Shown piece after piece: positions 19,643-28,891 of a stretch of DNA of 64,000 nt (the stretch's first letter is position 1; each line of letters opens with the position of its first letter). Where the stretch lies: NCBI GenBank assembly GCA_016290215.1, contig JAEETH010000007.1, positions 1-64,000 on the forward strand, read 5' to 3'. The notes beneath the pieces were generated by a model. It worked only from the letters and a program-made list of their open reading frames with translations, did not search any database and was not told where the DNA came from. Both the position numbers and the translations under genes were made by a program. Origin of the DNA: Bacteroidales bacterium (GTDB lineage: Bacteria > Bacteroidota > Bacteroidia > Bacteroidales > F082).

Positions 19643-19719
19643 TGACACGAGACACGGGACTTCGGGACACAGGACTGGTTTGTCGTCTCGCGTCTCGCGT
19701 CTTGAAGTCTCGCGTCCTA
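19643..19719. repeat. GAGACACGGGAC / GTCTCGCGTCTCG repeat (atpC-atpI gap)
   Basis: The left half is GACACGAGACACGGGAC and similar; the right half is GTCTCGCGTCTCGCGTCTTG. Together they form an imperfect palindrome. Same family as 19996-20070 and 49557-49656. Confidence 0.85.
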
Positions 19720-19746
19720 AATGTAAACTATTATTGCTCATGTTTC

Positions 19747-19983
19747 TTATTCTACGCAGATGGTCAGATGGTTATCGTGGTTTTCGGTGAAGCCGCCTTT
19801 GATGTCAAACTCTTTCTGCTCGCCACTGGCCTCGGTGAGGCTGACTTTGCCGGCCTCAAGGATGGCGACGATGGGGGCATGGTGCTCCAGCAGGGTAAAG
19901 GAACCCATCTTGCTCGGCACCGTGACAGCACTGGCTTCGCCCTTAAACAAGGTATCGGTTGGAGAGATGATTTCGACGTTCAT
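19747..19983 (-). CDS. atpC: ATP synthase F1 subunit epsilon, short form
   Basis: 78 aa. Only the N-terminal beta-sandwich domain is present (VEIISPTDTLFKGEASAVTVPSKMG...FTLLEHHAPIVAIL). The C-terminal helical hairpin that inhibits the rotor in most bacteria (total ~130-140 aa) is missing. The stop is clean, and short epsilon forms are normal in Bacteroidota, so this is not judged a truncation. It lies between two related repeat gaps. Confidence 0.93.
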   Translation of the reverse strand: MNVEIISPTDTLFKGEASAVTVPSKMGSFTLLEHHAPIVAILEAGKVSLTEASGEQKEFDIKGGFTENHDNHLTICVE

Positions 19984-19995
19984 GATTCTTTTTTT

Positions 19996-20070
19996 TGACG
20001 CGGGACACGGGACTGCGAGACGCGGGACATCCTATCGTCTCGTGTCTCGTGTCTCGAAGTCTCGTGTCTG
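19996..20070. repeat. GACGCGGGACACGGGAC / GTCTCGTGTCTCG repeat (atpD-atpC gap)
   Basis: The left arm is GACGCGGGACACGGGAC. The right arm is GTCTCGTGTCTCGTGTCTCG. It is nearly the same design as 19643-19719, so the two gaps around atpC carry sister copies. Confidence 0.85.
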
Positions 20071-20091
20071 ATGTTTTGTTTCATCTCATCT

Positions 20092-21648
<1,557 letters not shown>

Positions 21649-21742
21649 TCAAATAAAGCAGTCCGTTCGACAGATTTTGGAAAAAAAGGGGAAAAGCCAC
21701 CTGAAGGCAACAAAAAAGCCGGTAGAATGTGCCACCAACTTT

Positions 21743-21809
21743 TAGCTGTCAGCCAGCTACCAGCTTTGTAGCACCATGGCTGAAAGCTGATAGCTGACTG
21801 CTGATAGCC
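21743..21809. repeat. CAGC-type inverted repeat upstream of atpD
   Basis: The left arm is TAGCTGTCAGCCAGCTACC; the right arm is AAGCTGATAGCTGACTGCTG with a further TAGCC. It is related to 16428-16520 and lies between the operon promoter and the end of the upstream lipoprotein gene. Confidence 0.75.
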
Positions 21810-21827
21810 AAACAAAAACAATGCACC

Positions 21828-22856
21828 TTATTTCTTCATTTCCTGCCCTATCAAGTCATTCAGTTTCTTTGCGGCATCCAGGAGAAGGCTTTCGTCAACG
21901 GGAACAGGGACGGGCGTACCACCAAGGCGTTTCTGTGTCTCAGCCGAACAGGCCGTTTGGTCGCCCGCAACGGTAGTGAAATCATTCTTGAAGTTGGATT
22001 TCACCTCAAAAGGTACCACACCGATGCGTCGGCCGTCGTTGTCGCGGTATTCGATGCTGCCTTTTAGTGTCGCGTTCTTGGTTTGCGTGTGGTCGGTCAC
22101 CGTGGCGGTCTTGCCGTCCTTGGTCTCCTTGAAGGTGACTTCATCGTGACGGATGGGCGAAGCCTCAATCTCGTCGACATGCACAACGACCTTGGCCGAC
22201 GATGCTTTAGCGCGGGCCAATGCGTAAGGCACCTCGCCCTCGTCGAAATCATAAATGGCCTGCACTAAGTAGGAAGGCAAGTCCGACTCATCAGCGATGC
22301 CTATCGTCACCACATCGGCAGTACAAAACACCTGTTTTTTCCTCAAATTCATCAAGTTAGGGTTCTCCTTGTTGGTACGAGCCAATTGCGTGATGTAAGT
22401 CTCAGCCTCCGCTGCATCGGCTTTTGAGCCTGAGCCGAGCAGTTGGTTCGCCTTGGCCACCAAAAAGCTCTCCGCATGATTGCGTGCCGCCATCAAGTCG
22501 TCATCAAGGTCGAGTTTCCTATAATTAATACCGTTTTTCACCTTGGTAGGGAAGCATTTCAAAGCCTCGTTACGGCCTTTCATGCTGCAATAACGTTGGT
22601 AAATTTCGGGCCACACATCGGGTTGCCCAGTGGCTTTCAGGGCTTGGATGCGCTCGTGGTCAGCTTGGTTGGCCTTGTGGTAGGAAGCCGCCACCATATT
22701 AATCCGATTGGCGTTCATGTCGCCGTCGCAGATGTCGGGCGCCAAGCGTTGGATCACTTGGTCATATTCTTGGGCTTCATAGAGTTTCTTGGTGGTGTTG
22801 CATGCCGTCAGCATCGCGCCGATCAGGAAAATGGGGATCAGTTTGAGGTATTTCAT
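21828..22856 (-). CDS. Lipoprotein of unknown function
   Basis: 342 aa. The signal peptide MKYLKLIPIFLIGAMLTAC has the lipobox LTAC with Cys19. The start of the mature protein (KLYEAQEYDQVIQRLAPDICDGDMNANRINMVAASYHKAN) has the spacing of tetratricopeptide-like helices. The C-terminal half looks like beta-structure (ATVTDHTQTKNATLKGSIEYRDNDGRRIGVVPFEV). I do not recognise a family. It is monocistronic on the minus strand, upstream of the ATP synthase operon on the same strand but separated by a repeat. Confidence 0.75.
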   Translation of the reverse strand: MKYLKLIPIFLIGAMLTACNTTKKLYEAQEYDQVIQRLAPDICDGDMNANRINMVAASYHKANQADHERIQALKATGQPDVWPEIYQRYCSMKGRNEALKCFPTKVKNGINYRKLDLDDDLMAARNHAESFLVAKANQLLGSGSKADAAEAETYITQLARTNKENPNLMNLRKKQVFCTADVVTIGIADESDLPSYLVQAIYDFDEGEVPYALARAKASSAKVVVHVDEIEASPIRHDEVTFKETKDGKTATVTDHTQTKNATLKGSIEYRDNDGRRIGVVPFEVKSNFKNDFTTVAGDQTACSAETQKRLGGTPVPVPVDESLLLDAAKKLNDLIGQEMKK

Positions 22857-22886
22857 TGGTGTCTAAATTTATAATCATATTAAACC

Positions 22887-22956
22887 GGGCCCTTCGACAG
22901 GCTCAGGGACCCTATTTTTTACTCGCACACAGGTCCCTGAGCTTGTCGAAGGGCCG
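22887..22956. repeat. 24-bp inverted repeat of the TTCGACAGGCTCA family
   Basis: The arms at 22888-22911 and 22932-22955 are inverted with one mismatch (GGCCCTTCGACAGGCTCAGG type) and a 20-nt AT-rich loop. It lies between the divergent lipoprotein and prenyl synthase genes, just upstream of the latter's -33 region. Confidence 0.92.
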
Positions 22957-23029
22957 TCACATAACCATAGGACCATAAGTAAAAAACCACAAATTTCGCT
23001 CCAAAATTGTCCAATCGGCGAGAAATCTT

Positions 23030-23037
23030 TACTTTTG
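23030..23037 (+). promoter_or_regulatory. -7 box (TACTTTTG) of the prenyl synthase gene
   Basis: TACTTTTG with a -33 type TTG at 23007-23009, spacing 20 nt, and the ATG 21 nt downstream: a complete Bacteroidota promoter. Confidence 0.65.
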
Positions 23038-23057
23038 TGCCATCAAATTTGAATCCC

Positions 23058-24029
23058 ATGGAAAAAATCAAGCAACTGCAACAAGATTTCGCCGAGTTTT
23101 TGGCGCAAACCAACTTCGGTGGCGAGCCGAAGGAATTATACGAACCCATAGCCTACACCATCCTGCAAAGCGGCAAACGTCTCCGCCCCATGCTCTGCCT
23201 TTTGGCTAACGACATGTTTGACGGGGACGAAAAAGAAGCCCTTTGGCCTGCCTTGGCCTTGGAGACCTTCCACAACTTCACCCTCATCCACGACGACATC
23301 ATGGACAAGGCACCGCTGCGCCGTGGCAAGGAGACCGTTTACCAAAAATGGAACGCCGACATCGCCATCCTCTCCGGCGACGCGATGTTAGCCAAAGCCT
23401 TCCAGTTTGCGCTGCAACCCAAGAAAGGCGGGGAGTTAGCCAAACAATTAGGTAAAGTATCCATTGAAATTTGCGAAGGCCAGCAGATGGACCTCAACTT
23501 CGAGACCTTGGGCAACGTGACCATCCCCGAATACTTAGAGATGATTCGCCTGAAGACCGCCGTCCTTTTGGCTACGGCCTTGCAAATGGGTGCCACCGTG
23601 GCTGGTGCGAATGAAGCCGACATCCAGCACCTTTATGATTTTGGCATCAACTTGGGCATGAGCTTCCAGCTGCAAGACGACATCTTAGACCTTTACAGCG
23701 ATGTGGCCACCTTCGGCAAACGCCATGGCGGTGACATTGCCGACAACAAAAAGACCTACCTTTATCTAAAGGCTTTGGAATTGGCATCGGAGAAAGACCG
23801 CAAACGCCTCGAATACCTTTTCACTCTGCGCATTGACCACGACGAAGAGGAGAAAATAGAGGAGGTGCAAGGCATCTACGACCGCCTGCACGTGAAAGGA
23901 GCCGTTGAAAAGGTCATGCTCGACTACGACCGCAAGGCTTTTGAGGAACTTGATGCCGTCAGTCTTCCCGATGAGAAAAAAGCGCATCTGCGCACCTACG
24001 CGGAGTTGCTTTCGGGAAGGAAGAAATAA
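23058..24029 (+). CDS. Polyprenyl (farnesyl/geranylgeranyl) diphosphate synthase
   Basis: 323 aa. The first aspartate-rich motif is LIHDDIMDKAPLRRG (DDxxD) and the second is QLQDDILDLYSD. GGKRLRP-type residues near the N-terminus read SGKRLRPML. It condenses isopentenyl diphosphate units to short or medium prenyl diphosphates for quinones or undecaprenyl phosphate. Chain length is set by residues before the first motif (NFTL) and cannot be fixed here. The ATG at 23058 fits the promoter, and a strong bidirectional terminator follows. Confidence 0.9.
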   Translation: MEKIKQLQQDFAEFLAQTNFGGEPKELYEPIAYTILQSGKRLRPMLCLLANDMFDGDEKEALWPALALETFHNFTLIHDDIMDKAPLRRGKETVYQKWNADIAILSGDAMLAKAFQFALQPKKGGELAKQLGKVSIEICEGQQMDLNFETLGNVTIPEYLEMIRLKTAVLLATALQMGATVAGANEADIQHLYDFGINLGMSFQLQDDILDLYSDVATFGKRHGGDIADNKKTYLYLKALELASEKDRKRLEYLFTLRIDHDEEEKIEEVQGIYDRLHVKGAVEKVMLDYDRKAFEELDAVSLPDEKKAHLRTYAELLSGRKK

Positions 24030-24030
24030 A

Positions 24031-24064
24031 AAACGAGGCTCCTTTCACTCAAGGAGCCTCGTTT
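24031..24064. terminator. Bidirectional terminator hairpin
   Basis: A 14-bp perfect stem (24031-24044 / 24051-24064) with a 6-nt loop, flanked by A-run and T-run. It lies between the convergent prenyl synthase gene and the Lys/His-rich gene and can serve both. Confidence 0.9.
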
Positions 24065-24083
24065 TCATCATTGGCCAATCGGA

Positions 24084-24500
24084 TTAGTTCTGAGCTGCAC
24101 CAGCTTCCTTTTGTTCCTGCTTCATCTTGCTGTCGTCAGGCCTCTTGGCGTGTTTGTGATGTTTGTGGCCTTTCTTGGCATCAATCTTCATCTTCTTACC
24201 GTCGTGTTTGAGGTTCTTGCCATCATGTTTGACACACTTTCCATCCTCATGCTTGAGGTCTTTCTCCTTGCAGCAATTGCCTTTTTTCTCCATTTTTTGT
24301 TCTTTGCAGCACTCGTCTTTCTTTTGCTTCACAGGCTCTTGCATGGTGGTAGTGGCAGCAGGGGCTGTCTTCTTCTCATCTGCCTTCACAACCTTTTTGG
24401 GCTCTTTTTTCACTTCATTGTTTTGGGCATTCACATCTTGGATGCTCAGGGCGCTAAAGGCAAAGAAAGCCAAGGCGCCTAATAAGATTGATCTCTTCAT
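24084..24500 (-). CDS. Secreted Lys/His/Cys-rich protein, possible metal binder
   Basis: 138 aa. A signal peptide (MKRSILLGALAFFAFSALSI...VNAQ) is followed by a low-complexity, very basic region with two CC pairs (DECCKEQ, GNCCKEKD). Repeats of KHDGK follow (CVKHDGKNLKHDGKKMK), then a His-rich stretch KKGHKHHKHAK. Composition suggests binding of metal ions or polyanions in the periplasm, but no family is recognised. It is monocistronic. Confidence 0.75.
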   Translation of the reverse strand: MKRSILLGALAFFAFSALSIQDVNAQNNEVKKEPKKVVKADEKKTAPAATTTMQEPVKQKKDECCKEQKMEKKGNCCKEKDLKHEDGKCVKHDGKNLKHDGKKMKIDAKKGHKHHKHAKRPDDSKMKQEQKEAGAAQN

Positions 24501-24557
24501 GTCGTTTGTGTTTATTTATTGTTACAGCGTCATGTTTTACAAAAACCGTTCCAAAAA

Positions 24558-25772
24558 TCACGGAAGAAACAAGCAGCTGTCGCCGTAGCTGAGGAAGCGG
24601 AAGCCATTGTCCAAGGCGAAGCGGTAGCAGTCTTTCCAGCGTTCACCGATGAGTGCGGAGACCAACAACAGCAAGGTGCTCTTGGGCTGGTGGAAGTTGG
24701 TAATCAGTCCAGTAATGATGCGCATTTGATAACTCGGCGCAATCATTAGGGCGGTGCTGGCTTCGAGGCGTGTCAAGCCATGCTTGTCGAGGTAATCCAC
24801 AATGTTTTGCAAAGCATCGGCGGCCGACATTGGTGCATGGTCCTCGTAGGGGAACCACTGCTCCACATGCAAAGGGCGCAACGCCAAGCCTTGTTCCTTC
24901 AGCATCACGCCAATCCAATAGAGGCTCTCCAAGGTGCGAGTGCTGGTGGTGCCCACGGGAATAACGGGTTTCCCAATTTGGTTTATCAGGTTTTTAATCA
25001 ACGACCTGCGTACGATAATTGTTTCAGAGTGCATGGCATGTTCACCGATGGTGTCGGTCGAAACGGGCTTGAAAGTACCCGCCCCGACGTGCAGCGTGAC
25101 CTCATCGAAAGTGAAACCTTGTTCGCGCAAGGCAGCGATGAGCGGCTGGGTGAAATGCAGTCCCGCCGTGGGAGCGGCCACTGAGCCGTCGTAGCGCGCA
25201 AAGACGGTTTGGTAACGGTCGCGGTCGTCGGGTTCGGCATCACGGTGCAGGTAGGGAGGCAAGGGAATCTCGCCCGCGGCCTCCAGCACTGAGGCGAAGG
25301 ACAGGTTTTCGGGCGCCCACGAGAACTCGATTTCGGCATATTGGTCGTTCTGGCTGATGCGTTCTGCACTCAGTGCCACGGGCTTCCCTCCTACCGACAA
25401 CTCCATTGAAAGCTTGCCTTCTTTCCATCGTTTCGAGTTGCCTATCAAGCACTTCCAACGTACGGGTGAAGTCGCGCTGAACGCCACTTGATAATCCTTT
25501 TCGGGCTCCAAGCAAAAAATCTCGATACGCGAACCCGTAGCCTTATGGAACTGCAAGCGGGCGCGGATGACCTTGGTTTCGTTGAAGACCAACAAAGTAT
25601 CATGGGGCAAAAAGTCACCCACATACTTAAATTGAGACTTTTTTATCTCGTTGTCTTTCAGCACTAAAAGATTTGAAGCATCGCGTTCCGGCAAAGGATA
25701 TTTGGCGATACGCTCCTCAGGCAAGGGGTAGTCGTATTCCTCAATGGAGATATGTTTTACGTTGTTCATCAT
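24558..25772 (-). CDS. queA: S-adenosylmethionine:tRNA ribosyltransferase-isomerase
   Basis: 404 aa from ATG at 25772 (an ATG one codon later is equally possible). Family motifs include YDYPLPEERIAKYPL at the start, FNETKVIRARLQFHKATGS, APTAGLHFT, HVGAGTFKPV and the C-terminal FHQPKSTLLLLVSALIG. It transfers the ribosyl moiety of SAM to preQ1 in tRNA during queuosine synthesis. A promoter-like TACCTTTG is at 25785-25792. It is divergent from gtrA, with palindromic element copy B in the gap. Confidence 0.95.
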   Translation of the reverse strand: MMNNVKHISIEEYDYPLPEERIAKYPLPERDASNLLVLKDNEIKKSQFKYVGDFLPHDTLLVFNETKVIRARLQFHKATGSRIEIFCLEPEKDYQVAFSATSPVRWKCLIGNSKRWKEGKLSMELSVGGKPVALSAERISQNDQYAEIEFSWAPENLSFASVLEAAGEIPLPPYLHRDAEPDDRDRYQTVFARYDGSVAAPTAGLHFTQPLIAALREQGFTFDEVTLHVGAGTFKPVSTDTIGEHAMHSETIIVRRSLIKNLINQIGKPVIPVGTTSTRTLESLYWIGVMLKEQGLALRPLHVEQWFPYEDHAPMSAADALQNIVDYLDKHGLTRLEASTALMIAPSYQMRIITGLITNFHQPKSTLLLLVSALIGERWKDCYRFALDNGFRFLSYGDSCLFLP

Positions 25773-25784
25773 CGAAAATTTGCG

Positions 25785-25792
25785 CAAAGGTA
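25785..25792 (-). promoter_or_regulatory. -7 box (TACCTTTG) of queA
   Basis: TACCTTTG on the minus strand 13 nt before the ATG at 25772. It would exclude the TTG at 25787 as a start. Confidence 0.5.
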
Positions 25793-25802
25793 GGGATTTT
25801 TA

Positions 25803-25929
25803 GATTCCCTTCGGGAATGGAGAGCGGGTAATATCGTAAAAGCGGCGGCAAGAGTAATATACTTACCATAAGCGCTATAAGCCGCCGCCAATTGATATGG
25901 CAATAGAGTCCATTCCCTTGGGAATCTCC
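25803..25929. repeat. 130-nt palindromic element, copy B
   Basis: The left arm is GATTCCC-TTC-GGGAATGGAG (25803-25822). The central stem is GCGGCGGC (25842-25849) / GCCGCCGC (25881-25888) with a 31-nt loop. The right arm is the inverted mini-hairpin ending GGGAATCTCC at 25929. It lies between divergent genes, so a terminator role alone does not explain it. Confidence 0.92.
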
Positions 25930-25961
25930 ATAAATGTTGTCGAAATCTTATCAATTATTAC

Positions 25962-25969
25962 TACTTTTG
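25962..25969 (+). promoter_or_regulatory. -7 box (TACTTTTG) of gtrA
   Basis: TACTTTTG with TTG at 25937-25939 (22-nt spacer) and the ATG 19 nt downstream. Confidence 0.6.
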
Positions 25970-25988
25970 CACCGTAAATGGAAAAGAG

Positions 25989-26399
25989 ATGAGCCTAACG
26001 CCATTGAAAATCGAATTAACCCGTGAATTTCTGCTGAAGTTTCTGAAATTCGGCGTGGTAGGCTTTTCGGGTGTGTTCGTCAACTTCGGCGTCACCTACG
26101 TCTGCAAGGAATGGCTGAAATGGAACAAATACCTGAGCAACATCTTGGGTTTCATCGTGGCCGCGACCAGCAACTACCTCCTCAACCGCATCTGGACCTT
26201 CCAAAGCACCAACCCGCAGATTGGTACGGAATACGCCAAATATTTCTTCATCGCCCTCGTGGGTTTGGGCATCGACACGCTGACGGTCTACCTGCTCAAC
26301 GGCAAGCTGAAATGGAATTTCTACCTCAGCAAGGTGTTTGCCGTGGGTGCATCCACGCTATGGAATTTCTTTGGAAATCTGTTGTTTACGTTCGCATAA
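25989..26399 (+). CDS. GtrA family membrane protein
   Basis: 136 aa with four membrane helices: FLKFGVVGFSGVFVNFGVTYV; NILGFIVAATSNYLLNRIWTF, whose SNYLLNRxWTF motif is the hallmark of the family; YFFIALVGLGIDTLTVYLL; and VFAVGASTLWNFFGNLLFTF. GtrA proteins are thought to move prenyl-linked sugars across the membrane for cell-surface polysaccharides. It is monocistronic here. Confidence 0.9.
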   Translation: MSLTPLKIELTREFLLKFLKFGVVGFSGVFVNFGVTYVCKEWLKWNKYLSNILGFIVAATSNYLLNRIWTFQSTNPQIGTEYAKYFFIALVGLGIDTLTVYLLNGKLKWNFYLSKVFAVGASTLWNFFGNLLFTFA

Positions 26400-26403
26400 A
26401 ACC

Positions 26404-26467
26404 TGTAGAGACGCAATGCTTGCGTCTCATGGAATAATTTTTGAGACGCAAGCATTGCGTCTCTACA
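26404..26467. repeat. Perfect 26-bp inverted repeat of the GTAGAGACGC family
   Basis: The arms 26404-26429 and 26442-26467 are exact inverted copies with a 12-nt loop, and each arm is itself nearly palindromic (GAGACGCAA-TGC-TTGCGTCTC). It sits between the convergent gtrA and cdd genes. The same GTAGAGACG core is found in coding DNA at 38570-38597, 45834-45861 and 46002-46023. Confidence 0.95.
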
Positions 26468-26474
26468 AAAACAA

Positions 26475-26957
26475 TCACAGGAATTTATCCAAGAAAATGA
26501 ACGGCATCAGCGATTCGATGCCATCAAACACCATGACAGGGCCCGTTTCGCCTTGGCAGAGCACCTTGAGCGGCTGCTTCGACACCTGCTCCACCTCCAC
26601 CATCACCTGACGGCAGGCACCGCAAGGAGCCACGGGCTCGGCAATCAATTTTGTGGCTGAGTGAGCCGTCACCGCAAGGGCCTCGAAAGCCACACCAGGA
26701 TATTGCGCCATGGCTGCAAACATGGCCACACGTTCGGCACAAAGGCCACTGGGATAGGCGGCATTCTCGATGTTGTTGCCCGTCACTATGGCACCATTGG
26801 CGAGGCGCACCGCCGCCCCGACATGGAACTTGGAATAAGGTGCGTATGCGTTCTTTGTGGCCTCATGGGCAAGACGCATCAGCTCGGCATCGCGTGGCTC
26901 AAGCTCATCAAGGTTTTCATAAAGGGTGTAAGGGCAAATAAACTGTTCTTTCCTCAT
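26475..26957 (-). CDS. cdd: Cytidine deaminase
   Basis: 160 aa from ATG at 26957 (MRKEQFICPYTLYEN). Zinc-site motifs are CAERVAMFAA, where Cys-Ala-Glu supplies a ligand and the catalytic glutamate, and PCGACRQVM with two cysteine ligands. It deaminates cytidine and deoxycytidine for pyrimidine salvage. A promoter-like TATCTTTG is at 26978-26985. Confidence 0.93.
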   Translation of the reverse strand: MRKEQFICPYTLYENLDELEPRDAELMRLAHEATKNAYAPYSKFHVGAAVRLANGAIVTGNNIENAAYPSGLCAERVAMFAAMAQYPGVAFEALAVTAHSATKLIAEPVAPCGACRQVMVEVEQVSKQPLKVLCQGETGPVMVFDGIESLMPFIFLDKFL

Positions 26958-26977
26958 GATTGCAGGCTTTGTTGCTG

Positions 26978-26985
26978 CAAAGATA
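26978..26985 (-). promoter_or_regulatory. -7 box (TATCTTTG) of cdd
   Basis: TATCTTTG on the minus strand, 20 nt before the ATG. Confidence 0.6.
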
Positions 26986-27076
26986 GAGAATTTTCCAATA
27001 TTTCGTTCTATTCTTGAAAAAACGGACCCCCTCTCGCCGTAAGGAGATTGACCCCGTCGTATCTTCGATTTGCAGA

Positions 27077-28891
27077 TCAAGCCCGCAATGACGGCTCTGG
27101 GACGGAATTGGCCATGGGAGAAGCCATCAGCAGCAAGGATTCAAAAAAGGCAAACAACATGGCTCCGGCTTGGGTTTCCAATGTGTCTTCGGGAAACATG
27201 GAAAGCAACATAATAACAAGGAACACCATATATAAATAGGTGTGGTTTCTGCGTGAGGCGCACCAAGGATAGAGCAACACAAAGAGGAAAAACGCCAAGC
27301 CCACCATGCCAAAAGCAACGGCAATGGCCAGATACTGGTTATGGGCGCGGAACCGGTATTCTTCACTTAAGGGAGAATGGATCTCATCGTACGCCTGCGC
27401 AAACGCCTGCGGCACGTCGCCCGTACCCACGCCCAACCACGGATGCTGCCTGATGATGTGGAACGACGCCCGCGTGTACTCTATACGCTGCGAGAGCGAG
27501 CCACCATTGGGGTTGTTGAAACGACGGTAAAGATTATATTCAAACAGCGTTGCCGAAAGGCGCGCCCGTAGTCCGGGATGCTTCCAATTGTTGTAGTTGG
27601 CTACGCCTTTCTCTATGTTATGGATGTCCTCGTCAGTAAGCGCCATCACGCCTTGGGCATCTTTGCGAAGGCCTTTAGAGGTAAGATAACGTGCCATGGT
27701 AGCTTCCAAGTTCTCGCCCGTGGTAGTAAGCCCATCAAAAGGCATAGCGCTACGCTGCGGCCAAGCCTCCTGCATTTCCTTTTGGCAGTAGTATAAGCCT
27801 ACATATTTACCATCTTCGACGGTATTGCAAATGGTGTCGTGCCAATAGTAGTTGCCTTGTGCGGTTTGCTTATCCAAGGTGGCGAAGTCGACTGGTTCTA
27901 CTTTCAATAAGGGTTTGATTTCGTGCTGCAAAATGAGGGAAGCGACACCTATCGCCACCAATGCCGCAACACCTACGGCAATGTGCCATCCCCTACTCTT
28001 TTTCCAACGCAAAAAAGCGTAAACGGCAGAGACAATAGCGACCGCCGCGAGAATCACATAGCCCGAGAGGGATTCGAAGATATAGATTTGGTAGACGAAC
28101 CAAATCAGCAGAAACGACTGCAAGAAACGGTCGATCGCTACTTTTATGCCGAAGAAAGGGGCTGCTTGAACCGGTCCTTCGACCTTTCGACCCTGCTCAG
28201 GGACCTGGGTCGTTGAGCTTGTCGAAACGCCCTTTCCATATTGAACCGGCCCTTCGACAGGCTCAGGGACCTGATTTTTGCGGGTCGTTGAACCCTTATT
28301 AACAAGATAGTATCCAATTATAGCGATACAAAAAACGATATTCAAGCAGAAGCGGATGTGACTGATAAAATGAGAGATCTCGCGGACATCTTCGTAGTCG
28401 TGGCGATAATAGGACACGCTACTGAACAGGGTGGCAACGAACACCGAGAGTACATAGACTAACATCACGAAGTTGAAACGCTTGCGGTCCAAGGGCTCCA
28501 TGCTCGACAAGACGAGTGGCATGACCAAAATGGGCAGCTTGACGCGGAGGTCTTTCAAGGCGTATTCAAAGTCGGAAGTCCAGAGGAGGCCTAATACGTG
28601 TAGGAGGTAGAAGGCTACGAGGAGGACAGCGGGGGTGTTGTGCCAGAAACGGGCAAATTTATGCCGAAAATCGTGATGAAAATAGATTCCACCCTCCCCT
28701 GCACTACCTTCGCACGGAATGACATTTCCATCACGATTTCCCACAAGTCCGTCAACCAACCAAACGAGGACCAGCCAGAACTGCGACATGCCCATCAGGA
28801 AGGGCGAGAGGGTGAGTCCCACCGCCACCATCAGCAGGCCCACAAGATAGGCTTGGTTCAGATAGGGTCGTATGGTTGTCGGCGAGGTCAT
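27077..28891 (-). CDS. O-antigen ligase / Wzy-like membrane protein with repeat-encoded inserts
   Basis: 604 aa, rich in membrane helices, with the ligase-type periplasmic segment near residues 475-500 (HPWLGVGTGDVPQAFAQAYDE) and HNQYLAIAVAFGMVGL, both typical of the Wzy/WaaL fold. It should act in the inner membrane to polymerise or ligate surface sugars. ATG at 28891 overlaps the ctpA stop (TGATG). Three stretches look foreign: residues ~50-75 (from an inverted repeat at 28666-28740), ~206-240 (from the composite repeat 28171-28272), and the last ~8 residues (VPEPSLRA), whose codons are repeat-like. The frame is open throughout. Confidence 0.82.
   Translation of the reverse strand: MTSPTTIRPYLNQAYLVGLLMVAVGLTLSPFLMGMSQFWLVLVWLVDGLVGNRDGNVIPCEGSAGEGGIYFHHDFRHKFARFWHNTPAVLLVAFYLLHVLGLLWTSDFEYALKDLRVKLPILVMPLVLSSMEPLDRKRFNFVMLVYVLSVFVATLFSSVSYYRHDYEDVREISHFISHIRFCLNIVFCIAIIGYYLVNKGSTTRKNQVPEPVEGPVQYGKGVSTSSTTQVPEQGRKVEGPVQAAPFFGIKVAIDRFLQSFLLIWFVYQIYIFESLSGYVILAAVAIVSAVYAFLRWKKSRGWHIAVGVAALVAIGVASLILQHEIKPLLKVEPVDFATLDKQTAQGNYYWHDTICNTVEDGKYVGLYYCQKEMQEAWPQRSAMPFDGLTTTGENLEATMARYLTSKGLRKDAQGVMALTDEDIHNIEKGVANYNNWKHPGLRARLSATLFEYNLYRRFNNPNGGSLSQRIEYTRASFHIIRQHPWLGVGTGDVPQAFAQAYDEIHSPLSEEYRFRAHNQYLAIAVAFGMVGLAFFLFVLLYPWCASRRNHTYLYMVFLVIMLLSMFPEDTLETQAGAMLFAFFESLLLMASPMANSVPEPSLRA
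28171..28272. repeat. Composite TTCGACAGGCTCA repeat inside the O-antigen-ligase-like gene
   Basis: On the coding strand it encodes PEPVEGP, then YGKGVSTSSTT, then KVEGP, in frame. The DNA is three copies of the CCCTTCGACAGGCTCAGGG core in alternating orientation. It is almost the same composite as at 48214-48312. Confidence 0.93.
28666..28740. repeat. In-frame inverted repeat (AAATCGTGATGGAAAT arms)
   Basis: The left arm 28666-28683 and right arm 28724-28740 are inverted with one mismatch and one indel. The middle carries GGAATGACA/TAGATTCC-type sequence. It supplies about 25 residues near the N-terminus of the ligase-like protein. Confidence 0.7.
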
